From positions 2,728,001-2,792,000 of the forward strand of contig NZ_JAOQNK010000001.1 in NCBI RefSeq assembly GCF_025961315.1: a stretch of 64,000 bases of DNA, read 5' to 3'. Made by a program: the position numbers and the translations under genes. The notes beneath the pieces were generated by a model. It was not told the DNA's origin, did not search any database, and saw only the letters and a list, made by a program, of their open reading frames with translations. The DNA comes from Sphingobacterium kitahiroshimense. Its GTDB lineage: Bacteria; Bacteroidota; Bacteroidia; Sphingobacteriales; Sphingobacteriaceae. This document shows positions 17,595 to 26,420 of this stretch, one piece after another (within the stretch, counting starts at the first letter, position 1; each line of letters begins with the position of its first letter).

Positions 17595-19037
17595 ATGGAA
17601 ACAAATAAAACACCCCTCTTAGAACGTATTGGTTCATCTATTTTCGCCAAACTGAGTACCATTGTTGTACTGGTTCTATTACTGCTAATCCCATTATTCT
17701 GGGTGAAGGATCTTATTGAAGAAAGAAAAAATAGACAGTCAGAAGTAAGCAGTGAAATTGCATTTAAATGGGCTGGTCAACAGGTGATATCAGGCCCTAT
17801 TATTGCCATCCCCTATCAGGTTGTAAAAGAAATTGTCACTACGGATAAGAATATCATCTCCACTAAGAATACCTACATAACGCAATACGTTTACCTAATG
17901 CCAAAATCATTGGACATTAATAGTACGATTTCACCAGAATCGCTTAAAAGAGGTATTTATAAAAGCGTCGTCTACAATGCCCAACTTGATTTAAAAGGTT
18001 CTTTTGATGCGATCGATTTTAACAAAATAGACTTGAGCGGTCAGGAACTAGAATGGAAAAATGCCAAAATACTAATTGGTTTAAGTGATCTTAAAGGGCT
18101 TGGAGCATCTCCAAGTTTGGTTTTCAATCAAACGAAAATTGACTTCGAACCTAATATGTCTGCTCTAAATCCTTTTGAGAATAACATGATTGCAGCCATC
18201 GATCTTACTCAAACAAAAACAACCTTAGGTAATTTTCAGATTAAATTTAATGTAAGAGGTTCGCAATCCATTAACTTCCTTCCATTGGCAAAACAGACTA
18301 AGATCCATACCCAGGGAAATTGGGCTAATCCAAGTTTTAACGGTGCCGTTTTAGCCGATGACCGAAATATAACAGGGAACAATTTTGAGGCAACCTGGAA
18401 TATTCCAAGTTTCAACCGTAAATTTTCGCAACAATGGGTTGGTGATGCAGAGAAACTGTATGAAATTAAAAACAATTATGAAATCAGTAATGCCGTCAGT
18501 GAAGGATATAGCAGTACTGTCGAACCTACCACTACCACTGAGAGCAGTATAGCGACAGAAAAAGATATGATTCAAATCAACTTCTTAGAGGAAGTCAATA
18601 ATTATCAAAAAACTACCCGTGTAGCCAAATATGGAATTTTGATTATTATTCTAACATTTGCGGCACTGTTCTTCACAGAAATTATAAAAAAACAACGCAT
18701 ACATCTTATACAGTATATGCTGATTGGTTTTGCTATGGTACTCTTTTACTCCCTGCTTCTTTCCATTAGTGAGCATCTCGGTTTCAACCTCGCTTACCTA
18801 CTAGCCGCATTAGCTACTATTATTCTTATCGCTTCATTCATTAAATCTATTACCAATGATAGCAGGTCTGCACTTATCTTTTCTGGAATACTTTCCATTT
18901 TCTATAGTTTCATATTTATCTTAATGCAATTACGTGATTATTCACTGATAGTGGGTACAATAGGTATATTTATCATATTGGCAATTTTAATGCGCATATC
19001 CACAAAGATCAATTGGTATCAATACGATAAACGATGA
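17595..19037 (+). CDS. creD: Cell envelope integrity protein CreD
   Basis: CreD-family inner-membrane protein, 480 aa. In E. coli CreD belongs to the CreBC regulon and affects envelope integrity and beta-lactam or colicin phenotypes; its biochemical function is unknown. There is one N-terminal transmembrane helix (about 20-42), a large extracytoplasmic domain (about 45-340) containing the family-type SSEIAFKWAGQQVISGPIIA segment (about 53-72), and five or so C-terminal helices (about 345-475). The neighbour is not a two-component system but an HTH_34 regulator with palindromic operators, so control differs from E. coli. Confidence 0.93.
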   Translation: METNKTPLLERIGSSIFAKLSTIVVLVLLLLIPLFWVKDLIEERKNRQSEVSSEIAFKWAGQQVISGPIIAIPYQVVKEIVTTDKNIISTKNTYITQYVYLMPKSLDINSTISPESLKRGIYKSVVYNAQLDLKGSFDAIDFNKIDLSGQELEWKNAKILIGLSDLKGLGASPSLVFNQTKIDFEPNMSALNPFENNMIAAIDLTQTKTTLGNFQIKFNVRGSQSINFLPLAKQTKIHTQGNWANPSFNGAVLADDRNITGNNFEATWNIPSFNRKFSQQWVGDAEKLYEIKNNYEISNAVSEGYSSTVEPTTTTESSIATEKDMIQINFLEEVNNYQKTTRVAKYGILIIILTFAALFFTEIIKKQRIHLIQYMLIGFAMVLFYSLLLSISEHLGFNLAYLLAALATIILIASFIKSITNDSRSALIFSGILSIFYSFIFILMQLRDYSLIVGTIGIFIILAILMRISTKINWYQYDKR

Positions 19038-19441
19038 GATTGGCAACAGAAGGTATCAAGATATATTTAACATATATCTTGATACTCCTTAAAAGAAAAG
19101 CAATATAATGAAATGGATTATTGTTTCTATTTCCATCTATAGCGGTCGGATAAACCTAATTGCTCATTTGCTGTCTATGACATGTGCATAGCGAGGCCAT
19201 AGAAAGGGGCATCGTTGTGCACATGTATCATGGAAGTATAATCGACTTTGTGTGATTCTAGGCTCATCCTAGTGTCGCTCTTGTGTGCTTGCAGGCTATT
19301 TGTTGTGTATCGCTAGGGTGATTGTATAGTCAGTGTTGTATGCTTATAGATTCGTGCTTATTTTAATATTGTCTGGAGTTAGGCTAAAAAATTTGGTTGT
19401 CTTATCCTATTTCAAAAAATAGACAAAATAAAGAATACTTT
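19038..19441. other. Intergenic region of unusual composition
   Basis: A 404-bp region after creD. It starts with a hairpin at 19053-19085. From about 19140 to 19340 the plus strand is markedly richer in G and T than its surroundings and contains inverted repeats: ACATGTGCA (19180-19188) with TGCACATGT (19218-19226), and CTAGG-CTCAT-CCTAG (19258-19272). No ORF of useful length and no known RNA family is recognisable. It may be a structured RNA or a decayed gene. Confidence 0.4.
19053..19085 (+). terminator. Hairpin after creD
   Basis: GTATCAAGATATAT (19053-19066) and ATATATCTTGATAC (19072-19085) are perfect 14-bp complements with a 5-nt loop, 16 nt after the creD stop. There is no T-tract, so it may be a stabilising 3' hairpin rather than an intrinsic terminator. 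Confidence 0.5.
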
Positions 19442-20074
19442 TTATACGCATCCTCCATATACAGAATCTGAGAATTTATCATGAAGCATATCGTAGAAAC
19501 CGACATAGATATGCACCTGCTCCTCATCATTTGAAAATTGTGTATGTTCCCATACCATTTTACCCTCTGTTGAGATGGCTGTTCCTTCATTCAAAATACA
19601 CGACTTTTCAATCACATATGCCAGCACAGCGACTGCCGCAGGATAACCCTTACAGGCATCAGTATTCCATTCAATATACAAACTATTGTCCCTACGTTCC
19701 ACATTAATGAGCAGTGGCGGAACCATATCACCTCTAAACACCAGCACTTTTTCAGGATTAACATAGGGCATATTTTCGGCATCATAATCTAAGGCATTGT
19801 TGAGTAGATAGGACTGAGCCGTCTGAAAAGTTCCGACACGGCTACCTTTTGGTGCAAGATTTTTATAACCAAACGCGATCGGTGCTTTAAGATGACTTAG
19901 AAATTTGGATACCACTTTCATACGCATCCGGTTAATGATGGTCAACTTGCTAGGGGCTCTTTTTACCACTGCGGGTAGAGAACGAATAATGGTTTGATCA
20001 TTTAATTCATAGCCAACAATACTTCCCACTTTACCCGAAAATGGTCCGTTTACTCCTGCTTTTAATATTGCCAT
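19442..20074 (-). CDS. DUF6266 family protein
   Basis: A 210-aa protein with the start typical of DUF6266: MAILKAGVNGPFSGKVGSIV, followed by a conserved IIRSLPAVVKRAPSKLT region (about 29-45). No signal peptide or transmembrane segment is visible. The family is common in Bacteroidota, often in several copies and in accessory regions, and has no known function. The gene is isolated, with a 404-bp gap on one side and 661 bp on the other, which suggests a variable locus. No convincing terminator follows it. Confidence 0.8.
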   Translation of the reverse strand: MAILKAGVNGPFSGKVGSIVGYELNDQTIIRSLPAVVKRAPSKLTIINRMRMKVVSKFLSHLKAPIAFGYKNLAPKGSRVGTFQTAQSYLLNNALDYDAENMPYVNPEKVLVFRGDMVPPLLINVERRDNSLYIEWNTDACKGYPAAVAVLAYVIEKSCILNEGTAISTEGKMVWEHTQFSNDEEQVHIYVGFYDMLHDKFSDSVYGGCV

Positions 20075-20735
20075 AATGGTTTATTTATGTTGGAAATTGG
20101 TTAAGATATAAAGCTGTTATGACTGCGTTTGTATCTCATGAAGTTCTAATTTAATAATTAAAGTGATTTTAAACAAGTTTCAATTAGGATAAATAGTGGT
20201 TTTACACAGTTTTACCTCTATTAACCCTGTATAATTACTGTATAATACCTCTAATATATTATAACAATTCTAGAAGAAATATATAAGCAGATCCATATTG
20301 CTAGTTATCTCAATCTATCGTTATAATGACTACAAAATTACTTTCGTACTCTATATGGGACCTTACTTCAACTCAATACAATTTTTTATCAGACCCAGCA
20401 CTGTTTTGAAATTGTTGATATTCTAACGAAGTCGCGAAAATATCATATCCAGTAACTGATTTTATCCTTTTTTTAAACGACTTTAGACAATACTAACCTT
20501 AACAAAAAACTAAATAATCGATATATAACAATTAATTATCTTGATCAATAACTTCTTAACACCCTGAAATATGCATTAGTTAATGCCCAAAACCTGCATA
20601 TATTAAGATATGCAGAAACACGAAAAAGCGCCACGACATAAAAAATCTATATTTTTGGAATTGTTAAAATGGAAGTTTTCCACAAACTGATATTGGCAGT
20701 AATTTTGATCTCATATCAAAACAGCGAATAATAAG
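20075..20735. other. Long AT-rich intergenic region
   Basis: 661 bp without a credible ORF. It holds a small hairpin CTGCATAT-ATTAAG-ATATGCAG (20594-20615), an isolated near-DnaA-box TTTTCCACA (20676-20684), and a TAATTTTG -7 box (20700-20707) for the methyltransferase. Nothing else is recognised. Confidence 0.5.
20700..20707 (+). promoter_or_regulatory. Candidate -7 box of the methyltransferase gene
   Basis: TAATTTTG fits TAnnTTTG and ends 28 nt before the ATG at 20736. No TTG is seen at the ideal spacing. Confidence 0.35.
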
Positions 20736-21470
20736 ATGAAGCAAAACAAATATGATGATCCTAGCTTCTTTGAAAACTATGGAAAGATACAACGTTCTAT
20801 AGATGGTTTAAATGCTGCTGGAGAATGGCATGTTTTACAGAGAATGTTACCCGATTTCCAGAATAAGAAAGTACTTGATCTAGGTTGCGGATATGGATGG
20901 CACAGTATTTATGCTAAGCAAAAAGGGGCTAAAAATGTAATTGGAATTGACTTATCTCAAAAAATGATTGATAAAGCAAAAGAGCATTCCAAAAACTTTG
21001 AAATTGAATATAAAAAAATGGCCATCGAGGATATTAATTTTGACTATGAAGAATTTGATGTCGTTATTAGTTCACTTGCATTCCATTACCTAAAAGATTT
21101 AAGCAGTGTTTTTATGAAAATAAATCAAATTCTTAAAAAAGGAGGAAGTTTTGTCTTTTCAATGGAGCACCCTGCTTTTACTTCAAGAGCTGAACAGGAT
21201 TGGTTTAAGGATGAAAATGGAAATCGTCTGCATTGGCCGATGGACAATTATCAGGAAGAAGGTCAAAGAAACACTCGATTTCTTGGACACGAGGTAACTA
21301 AATACCATCGAAATTTAGAAACTATCATCAACACAGTTATTAAATCTAATTTTGATATTCAACAAATATCGGAATCCAAACCTTCAGAGGAAGTTTTAAA
21401 AATTTATCCGGAAATGAAAGACGAGATGAGAAGGCCAATATTTATTATAATTGCTGCCATAAAGAAATAA
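20736..21470 (+). CDS. Class I SAM-dependent methyltransferase
   Basis: A 244-aa cytoplasmic methyltransferase with a Rossmann-type SAM-binding core. Motif I is VLDLGCGYGWHS at about residues 46-57, the acidic residue after beta-2 is in VIGIDLSQKMIDKAKEH, motif IV is FDVVISSLAFHYL (about 109-121), and motif V follows as ILKKGGSFVFSMEHP. The sequence resembles UbiE/Methyltransf_11-type small-molecule methyltransferases, but the substrate cannot be read from sequence or context. It is isolated between long intergenic regions. Confidence 0.88.
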   Translation: MKQNKYDDPSFFENYGKIQRSIDGLNAAGEWHVLQRMLPDFQNKKVLDLGCGYGWHSIYAKQKGAKNVIGIDLSQKMIDKAKEHSKNFEIEYKKMAIEDINFDYEEFDVVISSLAFHYLKDLSSVFMKINQILKKGGSFVFSMEHPAFTSRAEQDWFKDENGNRLHWPMDNYQEEGQRNTRFLGHEVTKYHRNLETIINTVIKSNFDIQQISESKPSEEVLKIYPEMKDEMRRPIFIIIAAIKK

Positions 21471-21528
21471 TAATCGGATCGACATCATTCATAAAATTCT
21501 CATCATGAATTAATTATTTTAAAATAAA

Positions 21529-21559
21529 TTTTGAAACAAAATAAAATCTACTAAATTTG
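21529..21559 (+). promoter_or_regulatory. Promoter of the small-protein unit
   Basis: TTTTG (21529-21533) and TAAATTTG (21552-21559) are spaced 18 nt apart, a good match to the Bacteroidetes TTG/TAnnTTTG promoter. It predicts a transcript start near 21566, about 120 nt before the ORF at 21688. Confidence 0.6.
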
Positions 21560-21565
21560 TAGAGT

Positions 21566-21687
21566 ATTCAGAATTGCACGTTGCAATACCAACCGAGTTA
21601 CATAACCGCGGTGGTAAATTAATATGGGTTTCGACCAAAAATATCTGGATACAGTTTATGGTTTAATCCTTTAAATTTTTAAATTGT
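21566..21687 (+). promoter_or_regulatory. Possible structured 5' leader
   Basis: The predicted leader contains the hairpin ATTGC-ACGTT-GCAAT (21573-21587), a stem TACCA (21587-21591) with TGGTA (21612-21616), and GGT-TTCG-ACC (21627-21636), a UUCG tetraloop. It is richer in GC than its AT-rich flanks. I recognise no riboswitch class, and the structure was judged by eye. Confidence 0.35.
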
Positions 21688-21951
21688 ATGTCAACACCAA
21701 ATCTTTATCAACATTTACTGGAAAAATTCAGTTATTATTCAATCAACGAACTGATACAGCTCAACAATGATACGGTATCGGAAAAAGGTTGGGGTTCTTC
21801 CAAATCTACATTCCGCACTGCGCTCATAAGTACTTTTTCTAAAAGAGGGCTAGATCTTTCCAACATCATTTCTAGAGAAGATGGTTTTACTTCCGTAAAG
21901 TATGTCGCAGTAAGATTAGAGGAAAATACGCTTATCCCGATTCTCCAATAA
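21688..21951 (+). CDS. Small protein of unknown function (87 aa)
   Basis: An 87-aa soluble protein with no signal peptide or recognised family. It is probably alpha-helical at the N-terminus (MSTPNLYQHLLEKFSYYSIN) and has a basic central region GWGSSKSTFRTALISTFSKR. It sits in its own transcription unit: a good promoter about 120 nt upstream, a leader with several hairpins, and a strong terminator 27 nt after the stop. This arrangement supports a real gene despite its size. A role in regulation or nucleic-acid binding is possible but unsupported. Confidence 0.65.
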   Translation: MSTPNLYQHLLEKFSYYSINELIQLNNDTVSEKGWGSSKSTFRTALISTFSKRGLDLSNIISREDGFTSVKYVAVRLEENTLIPILQ

Positions 21952-22270
21952 GAGCAAAGACAGCTTTAAAATTGCGTATTCACTCAGCGCTAAAAAGGTT
22001 AAATAGCCCTTCCTTTTTGAGCACTGAGTGAAGCTTTTTTTATCCAACTAATTCTATATAATTTTCAGTCACTAATATCAATGGTATGCTTTTTTTAATG
22101 CGTTAAGATAGTATTTTATAATTTCTCCAATTCCCTTCAATAGTTTAACACAAAGTGATATCGCGTCATTCTGAACAATTCCTTCACCTTGTTTTCTTTC
22201 TCCAATACTTTATTTAATATGTTAAATGATCTTAGATTTTGTATCTTGCCTGTTCATATTCGTATTCTTT
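21952..22270. other. Intergenic region before the S9 peptidase
   Basis: The first 90 nt hold the terminator of the small-protein unit. The remaining 230 nt are AT-rich. I see no ORF or RNA gene and no convincing promoter box. Confidence 0.5.
21979..22041 (+). terminator. Intrinsic terminator of the small-protein unit
   Basis: TTCACTCAG (21979-21987) pairs with CTGAGTGAA (22024-22032). An inner stem CTAAAAAGG/CCTTTTTGAG extends it, and a T7 tract follows. Confidence 0.82.
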
Positions 22271-24355
22271 ATGAAAAAAAAATCTTTAATAACGCTTTCC
22301 ATTTTATTATGCGCTTCGGCATCAATAGCTCAGGAAAACAAAGAAACCAAAATGGTTCTTAATATGGAAAACACCACAAAAGCACCATTAGATCCGCAGA
22401 CACTTTGGAAATTAGGCCGAGTTTCTGGAGAAGGAATTTCAACAGATGGAAAAACTTTAATATATGGTGTCTCTAATTATGCTATAGAAACAAACAGTTC
22501 GGAAAAAAACCTTTACACATTATCCCTAGAAACAGGTAACACAGCTCCTCTAACAAGTGAAAAGGGCGGCGAGTCTGTTGTACAGATTACAGAAAATGGC
22601 GATATCATTTACTTGTTCAAAGGGCAACTTTGGAAAAAGAATAGATATAAAGGTGAAGCTATACAATTGACACACAGCGAAACTGATCTAGAAAATGTAA
22701 AACTCTCTCCAAATGGTCAATATATTTTATTTAGCAAAGCAGTTTTAATCAAAAAATATCACAGTACCGACAAATATCCTGATTTACCAAAATCTGACGC
22801 TTATGTTTTTGACAATCTTGACTACCGTCATTGGGACACGTTCAATAATGGAAAATTCAATCATCCATTTGTAGCCAGCTATAACAACGGTAAGATTGGC
22901 GAAGCAATTGATTTATTGCAGGATGAGCCTTTCTATAGCCCTCAAATGCCATTTGGCGGTTCTGAAGATTTTGAATGGACACCAGATAGTAAAGCTGTGC
23001 TATATGTCAGTAAAAAAAGGTTTGGAACAGCGTATGCCGTGAGTACAAATACGGATATCTACCGCTATGATCTTACTTCTAAGCAAACAACAAATCTGAC
23101 TGAGGGTATGAATGGCTATGATACCAACCCGACTTACAGTCCAGATGGAACTAAGTTAACTTGGCTAAGTATGAAAAAAGATGGTTACGAAGCCGATAAA
23201 AATGATATCATTATTTTCGATAAAGCATCATCTCAGCGTTTAAATCTTACTGCACATTGGGACGGCACAGTAAACTCTTTCATATGGAGCAAGGACAATC
23301 GTAAGATTTATTTTGTGGCACCATCCAAAGGTACCGTACAACTTTTCGAACTGACTGTTCCTACTAATTTAAAAAACAAATCTTTAGCATCGATTAAACA
23401 AATCTCTGAAGGAAATTTTGATATCACAGGAATTGTGGGACAGGTAGCCAATCAGTTGATCGTAACATCAACAAAATTCACAAGAGCTACAGAGATTTAC
23501 AAATATGACTTAGCGAATAAAACGTTAACGGCATTGACGACTGTCAATGATAAAATGTATGCTCATATCAGTGATAATAAAATTGAATCCAGAATTACAA
23601 AAGCTTCTGATGGCCAAGATCTTTTTTCTTGGGTAATTTATCCGCCAGATTTTGACCCAACAAAAAAATACCCAACGATTTTATATTGCGAAGGTGGCCC
23701 TCAGTCTGCACTGACCCAGTTTTACTCATTCCGTTGGAATCTACAGCTTATCGCTTCTCAAGGTTATATTGTGATCGCTCCAAATCGTCGCGGGATGCCT
23801 GGCTGGGGAGTCAAATGGAATGAAGCAATATCCAAAGATTGGGGCGGACAGCCTATACGGGATTATTTATCTGCCATTGATGATATTTCTAAAGAGAAAT
23901 ATGTAGATACAACACGTCGTGCTGCTATCGGTGCTAGTTATGGTGGTTATTCAGTATATATGCTAGCTGGAGTACATGAAAATAGATTTAAAACATTAAT
24001 TGCACATAACGGCTTATTCGATATGAGAAGTTGGTATGGTACGACAGAAGAATTGTTTTTCGCGAACCACGAACTAGGCGGTCCTTATTGGGATAAAGCA
24101 AATGTAAAATCATATACCGAATTCAACCCTTCTGAATATGTTGACAAGTGGAATACACCAATATTAATCTTTCAAGGAGGTCATGACTACCGCGTGCCGA
24201 TTGGCCAGGGACTAGGTGCTTTTGAGGCTGCACAATTGAAGAAAATCAAAAGTAGATTAGTTTATTTACCCGACGAAAATCACTGGGTGCTATCAGGGCA
24301 TAATGCTCAGGTATGGCAAAGAGAATTTTTCGGATGGCTGAAAGAAACCTTATAA
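22271..24355 (+). CDS. S9 family serine peptidase (DPP IV/acylaminoacyl peptidase type)
   Basis: A secreted prolyl-oligopeptidase-family enzyme that probably degrades periplasmic peptides. From ATG 22271 it is 694 aa with a signal peptide (MKKKSLITLSILLCASASIA); I rejected an in-frame start at 22226. A WD40-like beta-propeller covers about residues 45-430, with TolB-type LSPNGQYILFSK repeats. The alpha/beta-hydrolase domain follows. The catalytic triad is intact: Ser556 in GASYGGYS, Asp639 in GGHDYRVP and His671 in ENHWVLSG. It is monocistronic, with a bidirectional terminator at 24359-24391. Confidence 0.95.
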   Translation: MKKKSLITLSILLCASASIAQENKETKMVLNMENTTKAPLDPQTLWKLGRVSGEGISTDGKTLIYGVSNYAIETNSSEKNLYTLSLETGNTAPLTSEKGGESVVQITENGDIIYLFKGQLWKKNRYKGEAIQLTHSETDLENVKLSPNGQYILFSKAVLIKKYHSTDKYPDLPKSDAYVFDNLDYRHWDTFNNGKFNHPFVASYNNGKIGEAIDLLQDEPFYSPQMPFGGSEDFEWTPDSKAVLYVSKKRFGTAYAVSTNTDIYRYDLTSKQTTNLTEGMNGYDTNPTYSPDGTKLTWLSMKKDGYEADKNDIIIFDKASSQRLNLTAHWDGTVNSFIWSKDNRKIYFVAPSKGTVQLFELTVPTNLKNKSLASIKQISEGNFDITGIVGQVANQLIVTSTKFTRATEIYKYDLANKTLTALTTVNDKMYAHISDNKIESRITKASDGQDLFSWVIYPPDFDPTKKYPTILYCEGGPQSALTQFYSFRWNLQLIASQGYIVIAPNRRGMPGWGVKWNEAISKDWGGQPIRDYLSAIDDISKEKYVDTTRRAAIGASYGGYSVYMLAGVHENRFKTLIAHNGLFDMRSWYGTTEELFFANHELGGPYWDKANVKSYTEFNPSEYVDKWNTPILIFQGGHDYRVPIGQGLGAFEAAQLKKIKSRLVYLPDENHWVLSGHNAQVWQREFFGWLKETL

Positions 24356-24358
24356 ATT

Positions 24359-24391
24359 AAAAAGGCTTGAAGTTTACCTTCAAGCCTTTTT
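24359..24391. terminator. Bidirectional intrinsic terminator
   Basis: AAAAAGGCTTGAAG and CTTCAAGCCTTTTT form a 14-bp stem with a 5-nt loop between the convergent S9 peptidase and mlaD genes. Confidence 0.88.
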
Positions 24392-24395
24392 AATT

Positions 24396-25349
24396 TTATT
24401 TCTCCTGCTCTCCCTTTTTACCAAAGATGGAAAGCTTAATGTATTTTCCCGGCTTCTCTTTAATATCTTTCATCAGGTGATCAAGGCTTTCTGAAGCATT
24501 ATTCAAATTATCATAGAGCTTATTATCATTGATCAATAATCCAATTGAACCCTGCCCTTTGTTGATCTTATCTACGATTGTTTGGAAGTCTGTCATAGCC
24601 ATATTAGCTTTATCCATAGTTTGTTGGAAATCTAATTTAGCTGCTTTATCTGTTACAGTATTCAAATTGGACATGATAGCTGTGATCTGACCGCTATTAT
24701 TTTTAAATGTATTGGTAATAACTTCAAGATTAGAGATAATCGTGGTTAATCTTTTACGTTCCGAACCAACCAGACCTTCTACATCTTTCGTAATTAGCTC
24801 CACATTTTTTAAAGATGTTGAAATACTATGAACACTTTGCTTAAAGTCTTCTTGAAATTGATCGTCCAAAACAGAATTGACAACTGTTAGTACAGAATCT
24901 AATTTTATGGTGATGGTTTCAACTCTTTTCTGAATAGGCTCTACTTTGTCCATTATATTTGCCTGAATACCTGAAGCTAATGTTTCACCATCTTTAGCCA
25001 TTTCTGTACTATTGCCCATATCAAATACAATTGCTTTTCCACCCAGGAGATCTGTACTTGCTATACGTGCAACGGTATTTTTCGGAACTTTGTATTCGGC
25101 TTTAATTTTAAATTCTGTGAGAATGCTTCCATCTGGTTGCAATGTCATCTTAGAAACACGGCCAATCTGATATCCGTTCACTAATACAGGCTTAGAGGCT
25201 GTAAGACCATCCACTGCCTGATAAGATGTATAATAGGTATTATCACTGCTAAATACATCATTACCTTTTAAAAAGCTATATCCTATAAATAATAATGTTA
25301 CTGCTATTACAGCTAAAATTCCGACTTTAGTCTCGTTTGATATTTTCAA
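24396..25349 (-). CDS. MlaD family (MCE domain) lipid-transport protein
   Basis: An inner-membrane-anchored MCE protein of the phospholipid transport (Mla) type, 317 aa. A single N-terminal transmembrane helix (about 8-27) is followed by the MCE domain at about 35-115, with the typical YQAVDGLTASKPVLVNGYQIGRV block. A long helical/coiled-coil tail (about 135-300) ends in a basic C-terminus. The start codon is TTG 25349 (MKISNETKVG), preceded by an AAGGAA Shine-Dalgarno-like sequence, and no in-frame ATG fits. Companion mlaE/mlaF genes are not adjacent. The amidase gene lies 69 bp upstream on the same strand and may be co-transcribed. Confidence 0.9.
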   Translation of the reverse strand: MKISNETKVGILAVIAVTLLFIGYSFLKGNDVFSSDNTYYTSYQAVDGLTASKPVLVNGYQIGRVSKMTLQPDGSILTEFKIKAEYKVPKNTVARIASTDLLGGKAIVFDMGNSTEMAKDGETLASGIQANIMDKVEPIQKRVETITIKLDSVLTVVNSVLDDQFQEDFKQSVHSISTSLKNVELITKDVEGLVGSERKRLTTIISNLEVITNTFKNNSGQITAIMSNLNTVTDKAAKLDFQQTMDKANMAMTDFQTIVDKINKGQGSIGLLINDNKLYDNLNNASESLDHLMKDIKEKPGKYIKLSIFGKKGEQEK

Positions 25350-25418
25350 AATAATATTTCCTTAAGGTGTTTTTATTGAACTCAATTTATCATTTAAACA
25401 AGACAATGGCAAATAAGT

Positions 25419-26249
25419 TTATCTTTCTACGCTTTTTTTGAATGCGCTGATTGCTGAGACTAAGTTTTGTACGATCTCACTTTGTCCTTCATCCGATAGC
25501 ATATAGTCTTCTTCTGCACGATTATTTACAAAACCAATTTCGGTCAAAACCGCTGGCATTCCTGCTTCTGCTAATACTGCCAATCCCTGTTCAAGAATCC
25601 CTCGGCTTACTCTTCCTGATTTAACATATTCTTGTTGCATCAGATTTGCTAATTTGACACTTTTCTCGCGGTATTGATTTTTCATCAAAGAGAAGATGAT
25701 ATAACTCTCTGGATCTTTTGGGTCAAATCCCTGATAATTTTCTTTATAATTCTCCTCTAATAATAGGGACGCATTTTCACGAATGGCAGCAGTCTGCTCA
25801 CCTAAGCGATGTGAACCTGATACAATTGTTTCTGTACCTCTTGAGGATCTTCCTGGTGCAGAATTACAGTGAATCGATATAAAAATATCAGCCTTCGCAG
25901 CATTAGCCATTCGGATACGCTTATATAAATCAATAAACTCATCTGTTCTACGGGTAAACATTACGCGTACTCCAGGCAACTGTCTTTCGATTTCTTTACC
26001 TAATTTCAAAGCCACCTCTAAAGCTATATTTTTTTCCAAAGAACGTGATCCTTTGGCTCCGGAATCCCTCCCACCGTGGCCGGCATCAATTACAATTGTT
26101 TTAATTTGATAATCCTGGGGTGGAGTAACATGCGCTTTAGAAATAGTATTGCTTGGAGGAGTAGCACTCGTCAAAACCATAAATAGAAAAATCGCTGGAG
26201 CTAAAAAAAATATAAGTTTCCGCTTTCTAATATTCAAATCTAATTTCAT
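25419..26249 (-). CDS. N-acetylmuramoyl-L-alanine amidase (Amidase_3)
   Basis: A zinc amidase that cleaves the bond between muramic acid and the peptide stem, typically for daughter-cell separation. The protein is 276 aa with an N-terminal membrane/signal segment (about 11-30). The Amidase_3 domain starts at about 50: Zn ligands His58 (IDAGHGGRD), Glu72 (LEKNIAL) and His127 (ISIHCNS), with catalytic Glu237 in LTEIGFVNN. All key residues are present and no LysM or AMIN domain is seen. It is upstream of mlaD on the same strand and divergent from lptD. Confidence 0.95.
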   Translation of the reverse strand: MKLDLNIRKRKLIFFLAPAIFLFMVLTSATPPSNTISKAHVTPPQDYQIKTIVIDAGHGGRDSGAKGSRSLEKNIALEVALKLGKEIERQLPGVRVMFTRRTDEFIDLYKRIRMANAAKADIFISIHCNSAPGRSSRGTETIVSGSHRLGEQTAAIRENASLLLEENYKENYQGFDPKDPESYIIFSLMKNQYREKSVKLANLMQQEYVKSGRVSRGILEQGLAVLAEAGMPAVLTEIGFVNNRAEEDYMLSDEGQSEIVQNLVSAISAFKKSVER

Positions 26250-26420
26250 GTATATTTTTTTTGATTTCTGTAATTTAATAACAAAATGTTATGAGTAATA
26301 TTGTGGTACAAAAATAGGAAATGTTAATCTCGTTAAAAAACATCACTTTCTATTTGTTTTTGACTAATTTTGTCAAGCTTAGTTTAAATATTTTTACAAA
26401 AATAACATTTGTCTTTAATT

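Noticed and set aside
19402..19590. 62-aa minus-strand ORF overlapping the end of the DUF6266 gene
   Set aside because: It lies mostly inside the DUF6266 coding region in another frame and has no independent support.
22226..22270. In-frame extension of the S9 peptidase
   Set aside because: The clean signal peptide begins at ATG 22271; the extra 15 residues would precede it.
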